DNA of 48,069 bases, taken from VRUE01 sp036403515. GTDB taxonomy: Bacteria; Actinomycetota; Thermoleophilia; Solirubrobacterales; 70-9. A model generated the notes under the pieces. It did not search any database. It had not been told where the DNA came from and worked only from the letters and a program-made list of their open reading frames with translations. Both the position numbers and the translations under genes were made by a program. Positions 38,689 to 47,114 of this stretch are shown piece by piece; position 1 is the first letter of the stretch, and each line of letters begins with the position of its first letter. The stretch lies in assembly GCA_036403515.1 (NCBI GenBank), contig DASWQV010000042.1, positions 1 to 48,069 of the forward strand, read 5' to 3'.

Positions 38689-39897
38689 TCAAAGATGGCT
38701 GCGCTCGGCCGCTGCGTCGGGCTCCGCCAGCTCGGCGATCAGGGCCGACCAGGCGAAGTCCTCCGCCCCCAGCCCGGCGCCGGTGCGCGGGTCGTAGTAC
38801 TCGCGCAGGCCTTCGCGCTCGACCGCTCCGATCAGGCCGGTGACCAGGCGCGTCGCGGCTTCCTCATAGCCAAGCCGGCGCAGTCCCAGCCAGGCAAGCC
38901 AGGCTGAGTTGACCCAGGTCGGCCCGCGCCAGTAGCGCCGCATCGGGCGGCGGAATCCTCCCGGCTCGTAGCTCGGCTCCGAGGCGGCGACGGAAGGCGG
39001 CGCGACGGGTGTGAGGAACTCGCGCTCGTTTAGCAGGTGCTCCTCGATCAGCCTGTGGCCGATCTCCTCCGGCAGATCGGGAAGAGCAAGCGGGGCCAGT
39101 GAGGCGCAGGTGATCTCGTTGAGCCTGACGTTGCCTGGCTCGGCCCGATCGAGGAAGAGCCCGCGGCGCTCATCCCAGAGCCGCTCGATCAACGCGGGGG
39201 TCGCCGAGGGGCGGCCAAGGGCCTGCAGTGAGAGCGACCAAAGCGTGTTGACCAGCGTTTCGCAGACGACTGGCCCGCCAGCCTGGCGGATCCGCCGTGC
39301 TTCGAACTCCATTTGCCTGTTGTGGTGGACGAGCAGGGGAAAGCCAGGCCGCGTGCAAGCCTGCCAGCCCCAAACCGGGTCGAACTTCGGCGAGGCGTCG
39401 AGGCCCGACTCATCGGGCTGGACGATCCAGAGCAGGCCATCGCCTTCGAGGTCGCGGTTGGCGGCCAACCAGTCGATGTGGGCCGCGATCCTCGGCTCCT
39501 CGGCGGGGTCGCCGACGGCGATCTTCCAGGCCCAGGCTAGCAGCGGCGGCTGGATCGTCTCGGTCTGGAAGGAGCTGCGTGAGGCGACGTTGTAGAAGGG
39601 GAGGCGGCTCAGTGAGACGGGACGGTCCCAGAAGATCGTGTGGCCGATGAAGCCGTCCGGGCGCTGCGCGGAGAGCAGCGTCTCCAGCTCGGCGCGGGCG
39701 CGGCGCGGATCGAAGCGGCGCCAGACAATCGCCGCGAAGCAGGAGTCCCAGTACCACTGCCAGGGGTAGCGAGTCGGACTCGGTCGCGTATAGGCGAAGC
39801 GGGCGCCATCGCGGTCCCCCTCCAGCCAGTTCTGGCGCAGCACGCGCTCGGCAATCCCGACCGCCGATGGGCCGGGATGTGGAGCGCCGAGTGACAT
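38689..39897 (-). CDS. Six-hairpin glycosidase, GH63 / mannosylglycerate hydrolase-like
   Basis: This protein of about 402 residues has an (alpha/alpha)6 toroid pattern: YPWQWYWDSCFAAIVWRRFDPRRARAELETLLSAQRPDGFIGHTIFW near the start, FQTETIQPPLLAWAW, and a late YWRGPTWVNSAWLAWLGLRRLGYEEAA. The last motif is shared by GH63 and trehalase-like enzymes, including mannosylglycerate and glucosylglycerate hydrolases. No signal peptide is seen, so a cytoplasmic role on a compatible solute or storage sugar is likely. The ATG at 39897 is chosen because upstream codons look non-coding. It follows the ABC exporter genes on the same strand. Confidence 0.75.
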   Translation of the reverse strand: MSLGAPHPGPSAVGIAERVLRQNWLEGDRDGARFAYTRPSPTRYPWQWYWDSCFAAIVWRRFDPRRARAELETLLSAQRPDGFIGHTIFWDRPVSLSRLPFYNVASRSSFQTETIQPPLLAWAWKIAVGDPAEEPRIAAHIDWLAANRDLEGDGLLWIVQPDESGLDASPKFDPVWGWQACTRPGFPLLVHHNRQMEFEARRIRQAGGPVVCETLVNTLWSLSLQALGRPSATPALIERLWDERRGLFLDRAEPGNVRLNEITCASLAPLALPDLPEEIGHRLIEEHLLNEREFLTPVAPPSVAASEPSYEPGGFRRPMRRYWRGPTWVNSAWLAWLGLRRLGYEEAATRLVTGLIGAVEREGLREYYDPRTGAGLGAEDFAWSALIAELAEPDAAAERSHL

Positions 39898-39917
39898 TTC
39901 GTCCCGTCGGCCGTCGT

Positions 39918-40709
39918 TCACGCCGCGGTGCGGCGCATTTCGCGCAGCGCCCAGGCGCCGAGGACGGTGAGCAGTGCCGCCAGGGCGACGATTCCCGGCC
40001 ACGTTTCAGCCCAGCTCACCCCGCCGACGAAGCCCTGCCGGGCCGCGTCGATGACCTGGGTCGCCGGGTTGACTTCGGCGACGCTGCGCATCCATGGCTG
40101 GAGGAGCGCGAGCGGAGCGTAGGCCGTGGTGGTCAGGATCAGCCCCATCATTCCGGCCTGCATCAGGGGCGCCGCGGACTGGCTCTTGAAGCGCAGCGCC
40201 AGGGCCGAGCCCCAGCAGGCGGCTACCGCGGCCATCGCAGCGACCATCAGGTATGTGATCAGCAGTCCGTCGACGCCGGGCCAGCCGGCGCCCAGCACGA
40301 GCGCGATGAGGAAGACGAAGGTTGCCGGGATCAGAGCCCGGGCGCTGGCGGCGAGCACGTTGCCGGCGAGCAGGACCCAGCGTGGAGCGGGGGATACGAG
40401 CAAGCGGTCGGTCCAGCCGCCCTCGATGTCACGGGCGAGATTGACACCGGCCGCGGCCCCTGTGAAGCCGGCCCCCTGCAGCATGCTGACCGGCACGATG
40501 AAGCTCTCGTACGTTCCGGTGTTGAAGCCGCGCAGCTGGGTCAGCGCTCCGAAGACGCCGTTGAGGCCGAGGAAGAAGATCGTCGGCGCCAGCACGCCTG
40601 GGATGGCGGCGCCCGGCACCCGCAGCAGCTCGTTCTTGGCGCGCGCCATCAGCGCGGCGATCGTCGCCAGGTTGGCACGCCACTGCGGCAGGGTCGCGGC
40701 TGATTCCAC
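39918..40709 (-). CDS. ABC-2 type transporter permease, second subunit
   Basis: This protein of about 263 residues has six predicted helices in DrrB/ABC-2 order: an N-terminal amphipathic stretch (WRANLATIAALMARAKNELLRVP), then LAPTIFFLGLNGVFGAL, the DIEGGWTDRLLVSPAPRWVLLAGNVLA loop typical of the family, and further helices to ALREMRRTAA. GTG at 40709 shares one base with the TAG of the permease gene upstream. Two permeases and one ATPase form a DrrABC-type exporter. Substrate unknown; relatives export antibiotics or lipids. Confidence 0.88.
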   Translation of the reverse strand: MESAATLPQWRANLATIAALMARAKNELLRVPGAAIPGVLAPTIFFLGLNGVFGALTQLRGFNTGTYESFIVPVSMLQGAGFTGAAAGVNLARDIEGGWTDRLLVSPAPRWVLLAGNVLAASARALIPATFVFLIALVLGAGWPGVDGLLITYLMVAAMAAVAACWGSALALRFKSQSAAPLMQAGMMGLILTTTAYAPLALLQPWMRSVAEVNPATQVIDAARQGFVGGVSWAETWPGIVALAALLTVLGAWALREMRRTAA

Positions 40710-41494
40710 TAGCCCACCCTCAGTCGGTGGCGCAGGGCGCGTGCGCTGAGCACGAGGCCGAGCACGACGATCCCGGCGATGGCCAGCACCGCCTCGCCCA
40801 GTTCGGAGGCGTCGACGCCCGAGATGATCGGCCCGCGGATGCCTTCGACGACGAAGCTCAGCGGGTTGTATTCGGCGATCGCCCTGGCGGGCTGGATCAT
40901 CAGGTCGTTGGGGAAGAAGGCGGAGGAGAGGAAGAGGACGACGAGGACGAGCGGGAAGAGGCCCTGGACGACGCTGGCGCTGCCGGTGCGCAGGGCGATC
41001 GCCGCGCCGATGCCGCCGACCGCCATCGCCGTGGCGGTGACGAGAGCTATCGCGATCAGGGCGCCGGGCACGCCGCTCTCGATATGGGCGCCGAAGATCA
41101 GGCCGATCGCGAGGAACCAAAGCGAAGAGAAGAGACCCAGCGCCGCCGTGCCCGCCAGCCGCCCGAGCACGATCGTGTAGCGGGGGATCGGGGCAGAGAA
41201 GAGGCGGTCGGTGAAGCCCATCTCGATGTCGACCGCCAGCGCGATCCCGCCGCTATTGCCCGCCAGCATCAACGACTGCATCATCGCCCCGGCAAGCATG
41301 AACTGGAGGAAGCTTTGGACCGGCGGGAAGCCGGGAAGGTTGACGGCGCCGCCCGCGCCGCCGGTCTGGATCGCCAGCAGGAGAGTGGGGAAGACGACGA
41401 TCGGGGCCATCAACTGTGGCCGGCGAAAGGTCTGGCGGATCGAGCGCATGCCCAGCGCCCGGACGACCCTTGCGTTCGCGGCAAGCTCTTTCAT
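40709..41494 (-). CDS. ABC-2 type transporter permease, first subunit
   Basis: This 261-residue permease begins MKELAANARVVRALGMRSIRQTFRRPQLMAPIVVFPTLLLAI. It has the family loop DIEMGFTDRLFSAPIPRYTIVLGRLAGTAALG, four central helices, and the segment FFPNDLMIQPARAIAEYNPLSFVVEGIRGPI common to DrrB-type permeases. It overlaps the ATPase gene by 4 bases and the second permease by 1. The two permeases share loop sequence and probably arose by duplication, forming a heterodimeric channel. Confidence 0.9.
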   Translation of the reverse strand: MKELAANARVVRALGMRSIRQTFRRPQLMAPIVVFPTLLLAIQTGGAGGAVNLPGFPPVQSFLQFMLAGAMMQSLMLAGNSGGIALAVDIEMGFTDRLFSAPIPRYTIVLGRLAGTAALGLFSSLWFLAIGLIFGAHIESGVPGALIAIALVTATAMAVGGIGAAIALRTGSASVVQGLFPLVLVVLFLSSAFFPNDLMIQPARAIAEYNPLSFVVEGIRGPIISGVDASELGEAVLAIAGIVVLGLVLSARALRHRLRVG

Positions 41495-42462
41495 GCCTCG
41501 ATCGCTTCGCGCTGCGTTTCCCCCTCGTCGTCCTTCTCGAGGTGATGCCCGGTCTTGGCGACGAAGACGTCGTCGAGGGTCGGGCGGACCAGCTCCAGCG
41601 ACTCGACCCCGATCCCGGCATCGTCGAGCGCCCTCACCACGCGCGGGATGTCGGCGGCGCCGTTCTCGACCTCGACGAGGACCGACCTGCCGTCCTTCGG
41701 CGGCAACAGCTTGCCGATCCGGGCGCAGACCTCCTCCGCTTCGGCGACCGAGCCCTCGGCAAGCTGCAGTTGCACGTGGGGGTGGCCGATCTGGGCCTTC
41801 AGCTCCTCCGGTGTCCCCTCGGCGACGATCTTGCCGCTGTCGATGATGCCGACGTTGTCAGCGAGCTGGTCGGCCTCCTCCAGGTACTGGGTGGTCAGGA
41901 AGACCGTCGTTCCCTCGTCGTTGAGCGCCCGCACCTCCTCCCAGATCGTCTTGCGGCTGACCGGGTCGAGGCCGGTGGTCGGCTCGTCGAGGAAGAGAAC
42001 GCGGGGTTCGTGGACGAGCGCGGCGGCAAGGTCGAGCCGGCGCTTCATCCCTCCCGAGTAGCCGCCGACCCGGCGGTCCGCTGCCGTGGCGAGGTCGACG
42101 CGCTCGAGCAGGTCGTCGGCGCGGCGCTTTCCCTCGTCGCCGGGCAGGCCCTGCAGCGTCGCCTGCAGGCGGATCAGCTCGCGCCCGGTCATCAGCGGGT
42201 CCAACGCGGCCTCCTGCAGGGCGACGCCGATCGAGGCCCGCACGGCCCGCGCTTCGCCGATCACGTCGTGGCCGGCGACCGTTGCCCGTCCCCCCGTCGG
42301 CAGCAGCAGCGTGGTCAGCATCCGCACCGTCGTGGTCTTGCCGGCGCCATTGGGCCCGAGAAAGCCGTAGATCTCTCCCTCGTCGACCTCGAGGTCGACG
42401 CCCTGGACGGCCAGGACGTCGTCAAAGGTCCGCTGCAGCCCCTGCACGACGATTGCCGGCAT
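41491..42462 (-). CDS. ABC transporter ATPase, DrrA-like
   Basis: This 323-residue ATPase has Walker A GPNGAGKTTT, Q-loop region IGVALQEAALD, signature YSGGMKRRLDLAAALVHEP, Walker B VLFLDEPTTGLDP and a switch region TVFLTTQYLEEADQLADNVGII. The DrrA-type C-terminal extension (SVLVEVENGAADIPRVVRALDDAGIGVESLELVRPTLDDVFVAKTG) is present. It powers export through the two permeases encoded right after it. The GTDR/heavy-metal type accessory domains are absent. Confidence 0.93.
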   Translation of the reverse strand: MPAIVVQGLQRTFDDVLAVQGVDLEVDEGEIYGFLGPNGAGKTTTVRMLTTLLLPTGGRATVAGHDVIGEARAVRASIGVALQEAALDPLMTGRELIRLQATLQGLPGDEGKRRADDLLERVDLATAADRRVGGYSGGMKRRLDLAAALVHEPRVLFLDEPTTGLDPVSRKTIWEEVRALNDEGTTVFLTTQYLEEADQLADNVGIIDSGKIVAEGTPEELKAQIGHPHVQLQLAEGSVAEAEEVCARIGKLLPPKDGRSVLVEVENGAADIPRVVRALDDAGIGVESLELVRPTLDDVFVAKTGHHLEKDDEGETQREAIEA

Positions 42463-42464
42463 GC

Positions 42465-43835
42465 TCAGGCCTCCGTCGGTTCGGTCTGGGCGAGCGGTGG
42501 CAGGGAGCCGACCCAGCGCCGTCCGTTTGCCCGCTCCAGCGCCTCGGCTGCGTCGAGCAGCAGCTCGTCGCTGCCCCAGGCGCCCTGCAACTGCAGGGCG
42601 ATCGGCAGCCCCCCGGCGCCGAGGCCGACCGGGATGCTGATCGCCGGGGCCCCGGTGAGGTTGGCGAGGCCGGCGCCGCGTACATTGGCCTGGTCGGCGG
42701 TGAGCGTCCCCGATGGCAGCTCGACCAGCGGCGCCTCCAGCGGCGGCGCGACCGCGGGCACGGTGGGCCAGGCGAGCACGTCGATCCGCTCAAAGAGGTC
42801 GGCCAGCCGGCGCCTCATCAAAGTGCGGATCCGGTAGGCCTTCACGCTCGCCGCCGCCGGCAACAGCATCCGGTACTTGAGGAAGCCACGGTTGATCGGA
42901 CTGATCTCGGCGTCGAGCTCGTTGAGCCGCTCGGGAGTGGCCTCGCCGAGGCCCTCGCTGTTGGCGATCAGCACCGTCGCCAGGGCCGCGACATCGAGGC
43001 CGGGCAGCCCGACCTCGACCACCTCGCCGCCGGTCTCCGCCCGCAGTGCCTCGATTGCCGCCTCGCATGCCTCACGGACCTCGGGCGCGACGTCCTCCGA
43101 GACGGCGTCGCGGATGACGCCGATTCGCAGTCCGCGCGCGTCGCCGCTCGCAAGCTCCTCGCCGAACAGCACAGAGCTGAGAAGCCGGCAATCGGCGGCA
43201 TCGAGGGTGAGTGGCCCCGAGACGATCGTGGTCGAGACCCCGTCCATGTGGTGTCCGGCCATCGCCGAGCGGCCGAAGGTCGGCTTGAGGCCAGTCAGGC
43301 CGCAATAGGCGGCCGGGAAGCGGATCGAGCCGATCCCGTCGGCGCCGACCGAGCCAGCGACCAGCCGTGCCGCGACGGCTGCGGCGGGCCCGCTCGAGGA
43401 GCCGCCCGGGCAGCGCTCCGGATCCCATGGATTGCGCGCCGGGCCATAGACAGACGTGTTGCCGGTGCTGCTGGAGCCGAGCTCGTGCATGTTGGCGACG
43501 CCGACGATCACCGCCCCGGCATCCCGCAGCGCTCGGTACGGACCAGATTCCGCGGGCGCTGTCGCGGCCATCATTTCGGCTGCGCCGAAGCGCTGGGCGC
43601 GCCAGGGCAGCGGCCACTCGTCCTTGATCACCACCGGTACGCCGCGCAGGGGCCCGTCAGGGGCGGCGTCGAGCATCGTCCGAGAGTGCTCGGGGAAGGT
43701 ATCGACGACCGCGTTGATCGCGGAATTTCGCTCCTCGATTCGCTCGAGCGCCATGTCGAGAAGCTCGGCCGCGTCGGCCTCTCCAGCCGCGATCGCCGCC
43801 GCCTGTGCGCCCAGGGACAGGTCGAGAGCGCTCAT
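42465..43835 (-). CDS. Amidase signature family protein
   Basis: This 456-residue protein has the Ser-cisSer-Lys triad region: Lys71 in GVPVVIKDEW, GGSSSGPAAAVAA (144-156) with the cis-Ser, and nucleophile Ser170 in GADGIGSIRFPAAYCGLTGLKPT. The usual motif around the nucleophile is G-S-D-T-G-G-S-I-R; here T-G-G is replaced by G-I-G, keeping the Ser. It probably hydrolyses an amide or a carbamoyl compound; the substrate is unknown. It overlaps a small upstream gene by 4 bases, suggesting that the two form a complex, and is 2 bases upstream of the ABC ATPase gene. Confidence 0.88.
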   Translation of the reverse strand: MSALDLSLGAQAAAIAAGEADAAELLDMALERIEERNSAINAVVDTFPEHSRTMLDAAPDGPLRGVPVVIKDEWPLPWRAQRFGAAEMMAATAPAESGPYRALRDAGAVIVGVANMHELGSSSTGNTSVYGPARNPWDPERCPGGSSSGPAAAVAARLVAGSVGADGIGSIRFPAAYCGLTGLKPTFGRSAMAGHHMDGVSTTIVSGPLTLDAADCRLLSSVLFGEELASGDARGLRIGVIRDAVSEDVAPEVREACEAAIEALRAETGGEVVEVGLPGLDVAALATVLIANSEGLGEATPERLNELDAEISPINRGFLKYRMLLPAAASVKAYRIRTLMRRRLADLFERIDVLAWPTVPAVAPPLEAPLVELPSGTLTADQANVRGAGLANLTGAPAISIPVGLGAGGLPIALQLQGAWGSDELLLDAAEALERANGRRWVGSLPPLAQTEPTEA

Positions 43836-44035
43836 TCGCCCTCCGGCGCCCTTGAGAGGTCGGGATCGCGCTCGGGGCGGAGCTCATCGAGGTCGAGCGC
43901 GAGCAGATCGCGGATCGAGGGCCAGAACATCTTGTGGGCCGCGTTCATGACGGCGAGGTCGGTCTCGTCGGCTTCGATCCCAAGCGAAGCGAGCCCTGCG
44001 GGTATGAACTGCTCTGCTTGGTCCGGACCCTCCAT
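43832..44035 (-). CDS. Small amidase-linked protein, AtzG-like
   Basis: This 67-residue protein, GLASLGIEADETDLAVMNAAHKMFWPSIRDLLALDLDELRPERDPDLS, recalls the small helical AtzG/DUF4089 proteins that sit beside amidases: a short helix, an acidic turn, a second helix and a tail that may contact the enzyme. The resemblance is in size, position and pattern, not strong identity. The stop overlaps the amidase ATG (ATGA), so the two are made together. TAGGGT lies 12 bases before its ATG as a likely promoter. Confidence 0.55.
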   Translation of the reverse strand: MEGPDQAEQFIPAGLASLGIEADETDLAVMNAAHKMFWPSIRDLLALDLDELRPERDPDLSRAPEGE

Positions 44036-44047
44036 TCCGCGGGGGCA

Positions 44048-44053
44048 ACCCTA
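44048..44053 (-). promoter_or_regulatory. -10-like box (TAGGGT) of the amidase-exporter operon
   Basis: On the minus strand TAGGGT ends 12 bases before the ATG at 44035. It would drive the row small protein, amidase, ATPase, permeases and perhaps the glycosidase. Confidence 0.35.
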
Positions 44054-44125
44054 CAGTGGCCGCTTGGCCGGGATCATGCAGGGGCTGGGACAGCGCCACA
44101 TCCACTCGCTCCGGAAGGCAGAATC

Positions 44126-44932
44126 GTGGCCGCAACCCTGATCAGAGGCTCGGGTTGCAGCTTGAGCGTGCAAGGAACAGCCGAAAAGCGAAGCGGTATG
44201 TCGGGCGCGGTTGCGGCGCTTGCGTTCGCATGCGCTTTGCTCGCCCTCGTCGTAGCCGCCTGGCCCGGCGCCGCTGACTCGGCGCCGCTGCGGGTCGTCA
44301 CCCTCGGGCAGACGGCCTCGACGCCACCCCCGTCCTGTCCCGGCAAGATCGTCAACAACGTCGAGGTCGTCCCCTGCCGGGTCGAGGGCCATGTCACCGG
44401 CTTCCAGGCGATCGCGGGGGGCGTCAACCAGCCTTACGAGGCGCCCTTCGACGGCAAGATCGTCGCCTGGTCGATCACCCTCGCGAAGCCATCGCGCACC
44501 GACACGAAAACCACCACCAACGAGGTCAGCTTCTTCGACGAATTTCTCGGCAGCCCCGCGGAGGCGCGGATCGGCATCCTGCGCCCGGTCGAGGGCTCCA
44601 AGCCGCCGCAGTACACGCTGGTGAGGCAGAGCCCCCTGGAGGTGCTCAACCCCTACTTCGGCAGCACACCGATCTTCACCCTCGACCATCCGCTGTCGGT
44701 CCTGCGCGGCCAGATCGTCGCCCTCACCGTGCCAACCTGGGCGCCGATGTTCGCCTTCAACGTCTCCGAAGAAGAAACCTGGCGCGGCAGCCGCCTCGAA
44801 GGCCACTGCGCCTCCAAGGAAGACATCCAGGGCGGCCACCCCCAGCAGGGCGTCGGCAAGACCAAGACCTACGGCTGCTACTACTCCAACGCCCGCCTGC
44901 TCTACACGGCGACTCTCGTCAAGAAGCCCTGA
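44126..44932 (+). CDS. Secreted protein of unknown function
   Basis: This 268-residue protein has a hydrophobic segment AVAALAFACALLALVVAAWPGA followed by a likely signal-peptidase site near ADSAPL. The GTG at 44126 is preferred over the ATG at 44198 because it has GGAAGG upstream and supplies the positive residues (EKRSG) a signal peptide needs. The mature part is beta-rich, with four or more Cys (PPSCPGKIVNNVEVVPCRVEG; EGHCASKED; YGCYYSNARLLYTATLV) that may form disulfides. I recognise no family. It is probably exported and remains in the wall space. Confidence 0.7.
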   Translation: MAATLIRGSGCSLSVQGTAEKRSGMSGAVAALAFACALLALVVAAWPGAADSAPLRVVTLGQTASTPPPSCPGKIVNNVEVVPCRVEGHVTGFQAIAGGVNQPYEAPFDGKIVAWSITLAKPSRTDTKTTTNEVSFFDEFLGSPAEARIGILRPVEGSKPPQYTLVRQSPLEVLNPYFGSTPIFTLDHPLSVLRGQIVALTVPTWAPMFAFNVSEEETWRGSRLEGHCASKEDIQGGHPQQGVGKTKTYGCYYSNARLLYTATLVKKP

Positions 44933-44988
44933 CGAAGTCTTGACATTGCGCGCGCCACGCGTGCGCTGGTCTTGGTCAGCGTCTTGGC

Positions 44989-45243
44989 GTGCTCTCGATT
45001 TGGCTCGTGTTGCTCGCCGGTTCGATATTCCCCCAGGTGGAAGACCCCTGGCCGGGTGAAATCGGCGTGACTCTGCCGATCACCCTCGGGGGAGCCCTCG
45101 GGTTTCTCGCCAGCGTGCTTTTCGCAGCAGCGCCTGAGGCGCGACGTGACCGTGCCGTCCGAAATGGCGGCATCGCCGGCATTGCGGCTGGGCTGGTCTT
45201 CTACTTGGTCTCTCTTGCCGTTCAGATATTCTCTTCGCGATGA
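44989..45243 (+). CDS. Small membrane protein, probable three helices
   Basis: This 84-residue protein has hydrophobic stretches LSIWLVLLAGSIFP, IGVTLPITLGGALGFLASVLFAAA and GGIAGIAAGLVFYLVSLAVQIF. The start is GTG at 44989. I do not recognise the family. Its TGA overlaps the ATG of the next small membrane gene. Codon use is slightly less G/C-biased than the neighbours, but the frame fits a membrane protein. Nothing points to a function. Confidence 0.5.
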   Translation: MLSIWLVLLAGSIFPQVEDPWPGEIGVTLPITLGGALGFLASVLFAAAPEARRDRAVRNGGIAGIAAGLVFYLVSLAVQIFSSR

Positions 45244-45491
45244 AACGTATTGTCGGATTCAACATCTACCAGGGCGTTGGGCTGACCGTGGGAGGCCTGT
45301 TGCTGGTTCGAATACTTGAAGCAGAAACGATGATCAGCAACCTGGTCCTGTTCGGCCTCGTCGCGGTTTTGGCCTGGCAGGAATTGGCCCGTCGCCGCCG
45401 CGAAAAAAATCGGCATCGAATGCGCCCACCCCGCTCGAGGCAGGGCCCTAAAGCGCTTCTTGGCGCAGACCGCAGTAAGGGCAATCGCTGA
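45240..45491 (+). CDS. Small membrane protein with basic tail
   Basis: This 83-residue protein has a helix VGLTVGGLLLVRILEA, a second helix MISNLVLFGLVAVLAWQELA and a strongly basic C-terminal tail (RRRREKNRHRMRPPRSRQGPKAL), likely cytoplasmic. It is coupled to the preceding small membrane gene by an ATGA overlap. It converges on the zinc-ribbon gene, overlapping it by 44 bases tail to tail. The base composition of the 5' half is lower in GC than the window average. Function unknown. Confidence 0.5.
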   Translation: MKRIVGFNIYQGVGLTVGGLLLVRILEAETMISNLVLFGLVAVLAWQELARRRREKNRHRMRPPRSRQGPKALLGADRSKGNR

Positions 45492-45711
45492 CGTCCAAGC
45501 CGATCAACTGGTCGCAGCGGCGGCAGGCACGCAGGTTGGCCGGAATGCGGGGCAGCGATGAAGCCGACGGGGTGAGTGGCAGGACCATCGCCACCGGCTG
45601 CATCTCCTCGCCGGTCTCCCGGTCGACATAGACGGCGCCCGGCTCAGCCTCCGCGAGAGCCTCGCGACCCGAGGCCGGCGCGCGCATCCGATAGAGCTGC
45701 TTCGAGTTCAC
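45448..45711 (-). CDS. Small zinc-ribbon protein
   Basis: This protein of about 87 residues starts with MNSKQLYRMRAPASGREALAEAEPGAVYVDRETGEEMQPVAMVLPLTP and ends in a zinc ribbon: CRRCDQLIGLDVSDCPYCGL (two CxxC pairs). The GTG at 45711 is chosen as the first start of the coherent segment; an ATG lies eight codons later. Upstream in-frame codons look like antisense of the divergent glycosyltransferase. Zinc-ribbon proteins of this size often bind nucleic acid or another protein, but no function can be assigned. Confidence 0.6.
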   Translation of the reverse strand: MNSKQLYRMRAPASGREALAEAEPGAVYVDRETGEEMQPVAMVLPLTPSASSLPRIPANLRACRRCDQLIGLDVSDCPYCGLRQEAL

Positions 45712-45726
45712 GGCGGCGAAGACTAA

Positions 45727-45732
45727 TAGGTT
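45727..45732 (+). promoter_or_regulatory. -10-like box (TAGGTT) before the glycosyltransferase
   Basis: TAGGTT ends 11 bases before the ATG at 45744; no Shine-Dalgarno site is seen. It lies in the divergent region shared with the zinc-ribbon gene. Confidence 0.35.
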
Positions 45733-45743
45733 GAGCGGCTCCG

Positions 45744-47099
45744 ATGCGCGTCCTGATCTTCCACGGCTACATGCTGCGTGGCACCGGCAGCAACATCTAC
45801 AACGCCAACCTGGCGCGGGCGCTCGCAGAGCTGGGCCACGACGTCCACTTGCTGTGCCAGGACCGCGAGACAAAGATCGACGATGTCCAGATCCACAATC
45901 CGGACATCCATGGCTTGCTCCCGGTCTACGTCAAGGACCCCTACGAGGGGTTTGAGGTCAAGGCTTTCCCGGAGCTGACCGACGAGGAGCTCGACCGCTA
46001 CATCGACGCCAATGTCTCCGCTGTGCGGGAGGTCGCCGATTCGGTTGGCGGTTTCGACGCTGCTCTCGCCAACCACCTGGTGATGGGCCCGGCGATTCTC
46101 GCGCGTGCAGGCATCGGCCCCTTCGCCGCCAAGATCCACGGTTCGGCTCTGGAGTACACGGTGAAGCCCAATCCGCGCTTCCTGCCCTACGCCGAAGAGG
46201 GCATGGAGGCGGCATCGGGCGTCCTGGTCGGCTCCCGGCACACCGCTGAGTCCCTTTGGGCGACGTTGCCCGAAGTCGATGCCCTGCGAGAGAAGACTCG
46301 CTTGGGACCCCCCGGCGTGGATACCGAAGCTTTCGGCCCAAAGCCGCGGCCGAGCGCATCAGCCCGAAGGATCGTCTTCGTCGGCAAGCTGATCGTGTCC
46401 AAGGGCGTCGATCTGCTGCTGGCGGCCTGGCCACTCGTCAAGGCAGAGCATCGGGATGCGAAGCTCGAAATCGCCGGGTTCGGCGAGTACGAGGGGGGCT
46501 TGCGGCGGCTGCTCGCGGCGTTGGAGCGAGGAGACATCCTCGATGCCCGCGACGTGGCCCTCTCGGGCTGGGGTATCGAGGGAGGCGAGGAGAGGCCGTT
46601 GCCAATCCTGTCGGCGTTTCTGGCAGATCCACCCCCTGGGTACCTGCGCAGCGCCGAAGACGCGGCCGGGTCGGTCGAGTTCATCGGCAGGTTGGAGCAC
46701 GATCAGGTCGCCGAGCTCCTTCCCGGCGCCGAGGCCCTCGTGATGCCGAGCACGTTCCCCGAGGCGTTCGGGATGGTCGCCGCCGAGGCGGCCGCTTGTG
46801 GCGCGCTGCCGCTGTCGGCTGGTCACTCAGGGATGCTCGAGGTGTCGCGGCAGCTGATGGCGGCGCTGCCCCCGGAGGTGGGGCGGCTGACCTCGTTCCC
46901 GGTCGAGGAAGGCGCCGTGGAGGCGATTGCCGAGCGGCTCAACGGCTGGTTGTCGCTTCCCGAGGAGGAGCGGACCGCGGCTCGCGAGGCGCTGGCCGAG
47001 ACCGCGCGGCGGCTCTGGAGCTGGGAGGGGGTCGCCCAGGGGGTCCTCGAGGCGTCGGCGGGGAAGGAGCCTGAAGGCTTCCCGCCGTCGCTTCAATAG
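45744..47099 (+). CDS. Glycosyltransferase, GT4-like
   Basis: This 451-residue GT-B enzyme begins MRVLIFHGYMLRGTGSNIYNANLARALAELGHDVHLLCQD (the Gly-rich loop is typical of sucrose-synthase/GT4 acceptor domains). It continues with AKIHGSALEYTV, GVLVGSRHTAESLW, RIVFVGKLIVSKGVDLLLAAWPLV, VEFIGRLEHDQVAELLPGAEALVMPSTFPEAFGMVAAEAAACGALPLS (E-x7-E). An insert of about 40 residues (LDARDVALSGWGIEGGEERPLPILSAFLADPPPGYLRS) stands before the last motif. Donor and acceptor unknown; actinobacterial relatives make glycolipids or wall sugars. Confidence 0.88.
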   Translation: MRVLIFHGYMLRGTGSNIYNANLARALAELGHDVHLLCQDRETKIDDVQIHNPDIHGLLPVYVKDPYEGFEVKAFPELTDEELDRYIDANVSAVREVADSVGGFDAALANHLVMGPAILARAGIGPFAAKIHGSALEYTVKPNPRFLPYAEEGMEAASGVLVGSRHTAESLWATLPEVDALREKTRLGPPGVDTEAFGPKPRPSASARRIVFVGKLIVSKGVDLLLAAWPLVKAEHRDAKLEIAGFGEYEGGLRRLLAALERGDILDARDVALSGWGIEGGEERPLPILSAFLADPPPGYLRSAEDAAGSVEFIGRLEHDQVAELLPGAEALVMPSTFPEAFGMVAAEAAACGALPLSAGHSGMLEVSRQLMAALPPEVGRLTSFPVEEGAVEAIAERLNGWLSLPEEERTAAREALAETARRLWSWEGVAQGVLEASAGKEPEGFPPSLQ

Positions 47100-47102
47100 A
47101 AT
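47097..47102 (+). promoter_or_regulatory. -10-like box (TAGAAT) before ctaC
   Basis: TAGAAT overlaps the stop of the glycosyltransferase gene and ends 12 bases before the ctaC ATG. No Shine-Dalgarno sequence is present. Confidence 0.4.
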
Positions 47103-47114
47103 GCCCGCCGCCTC

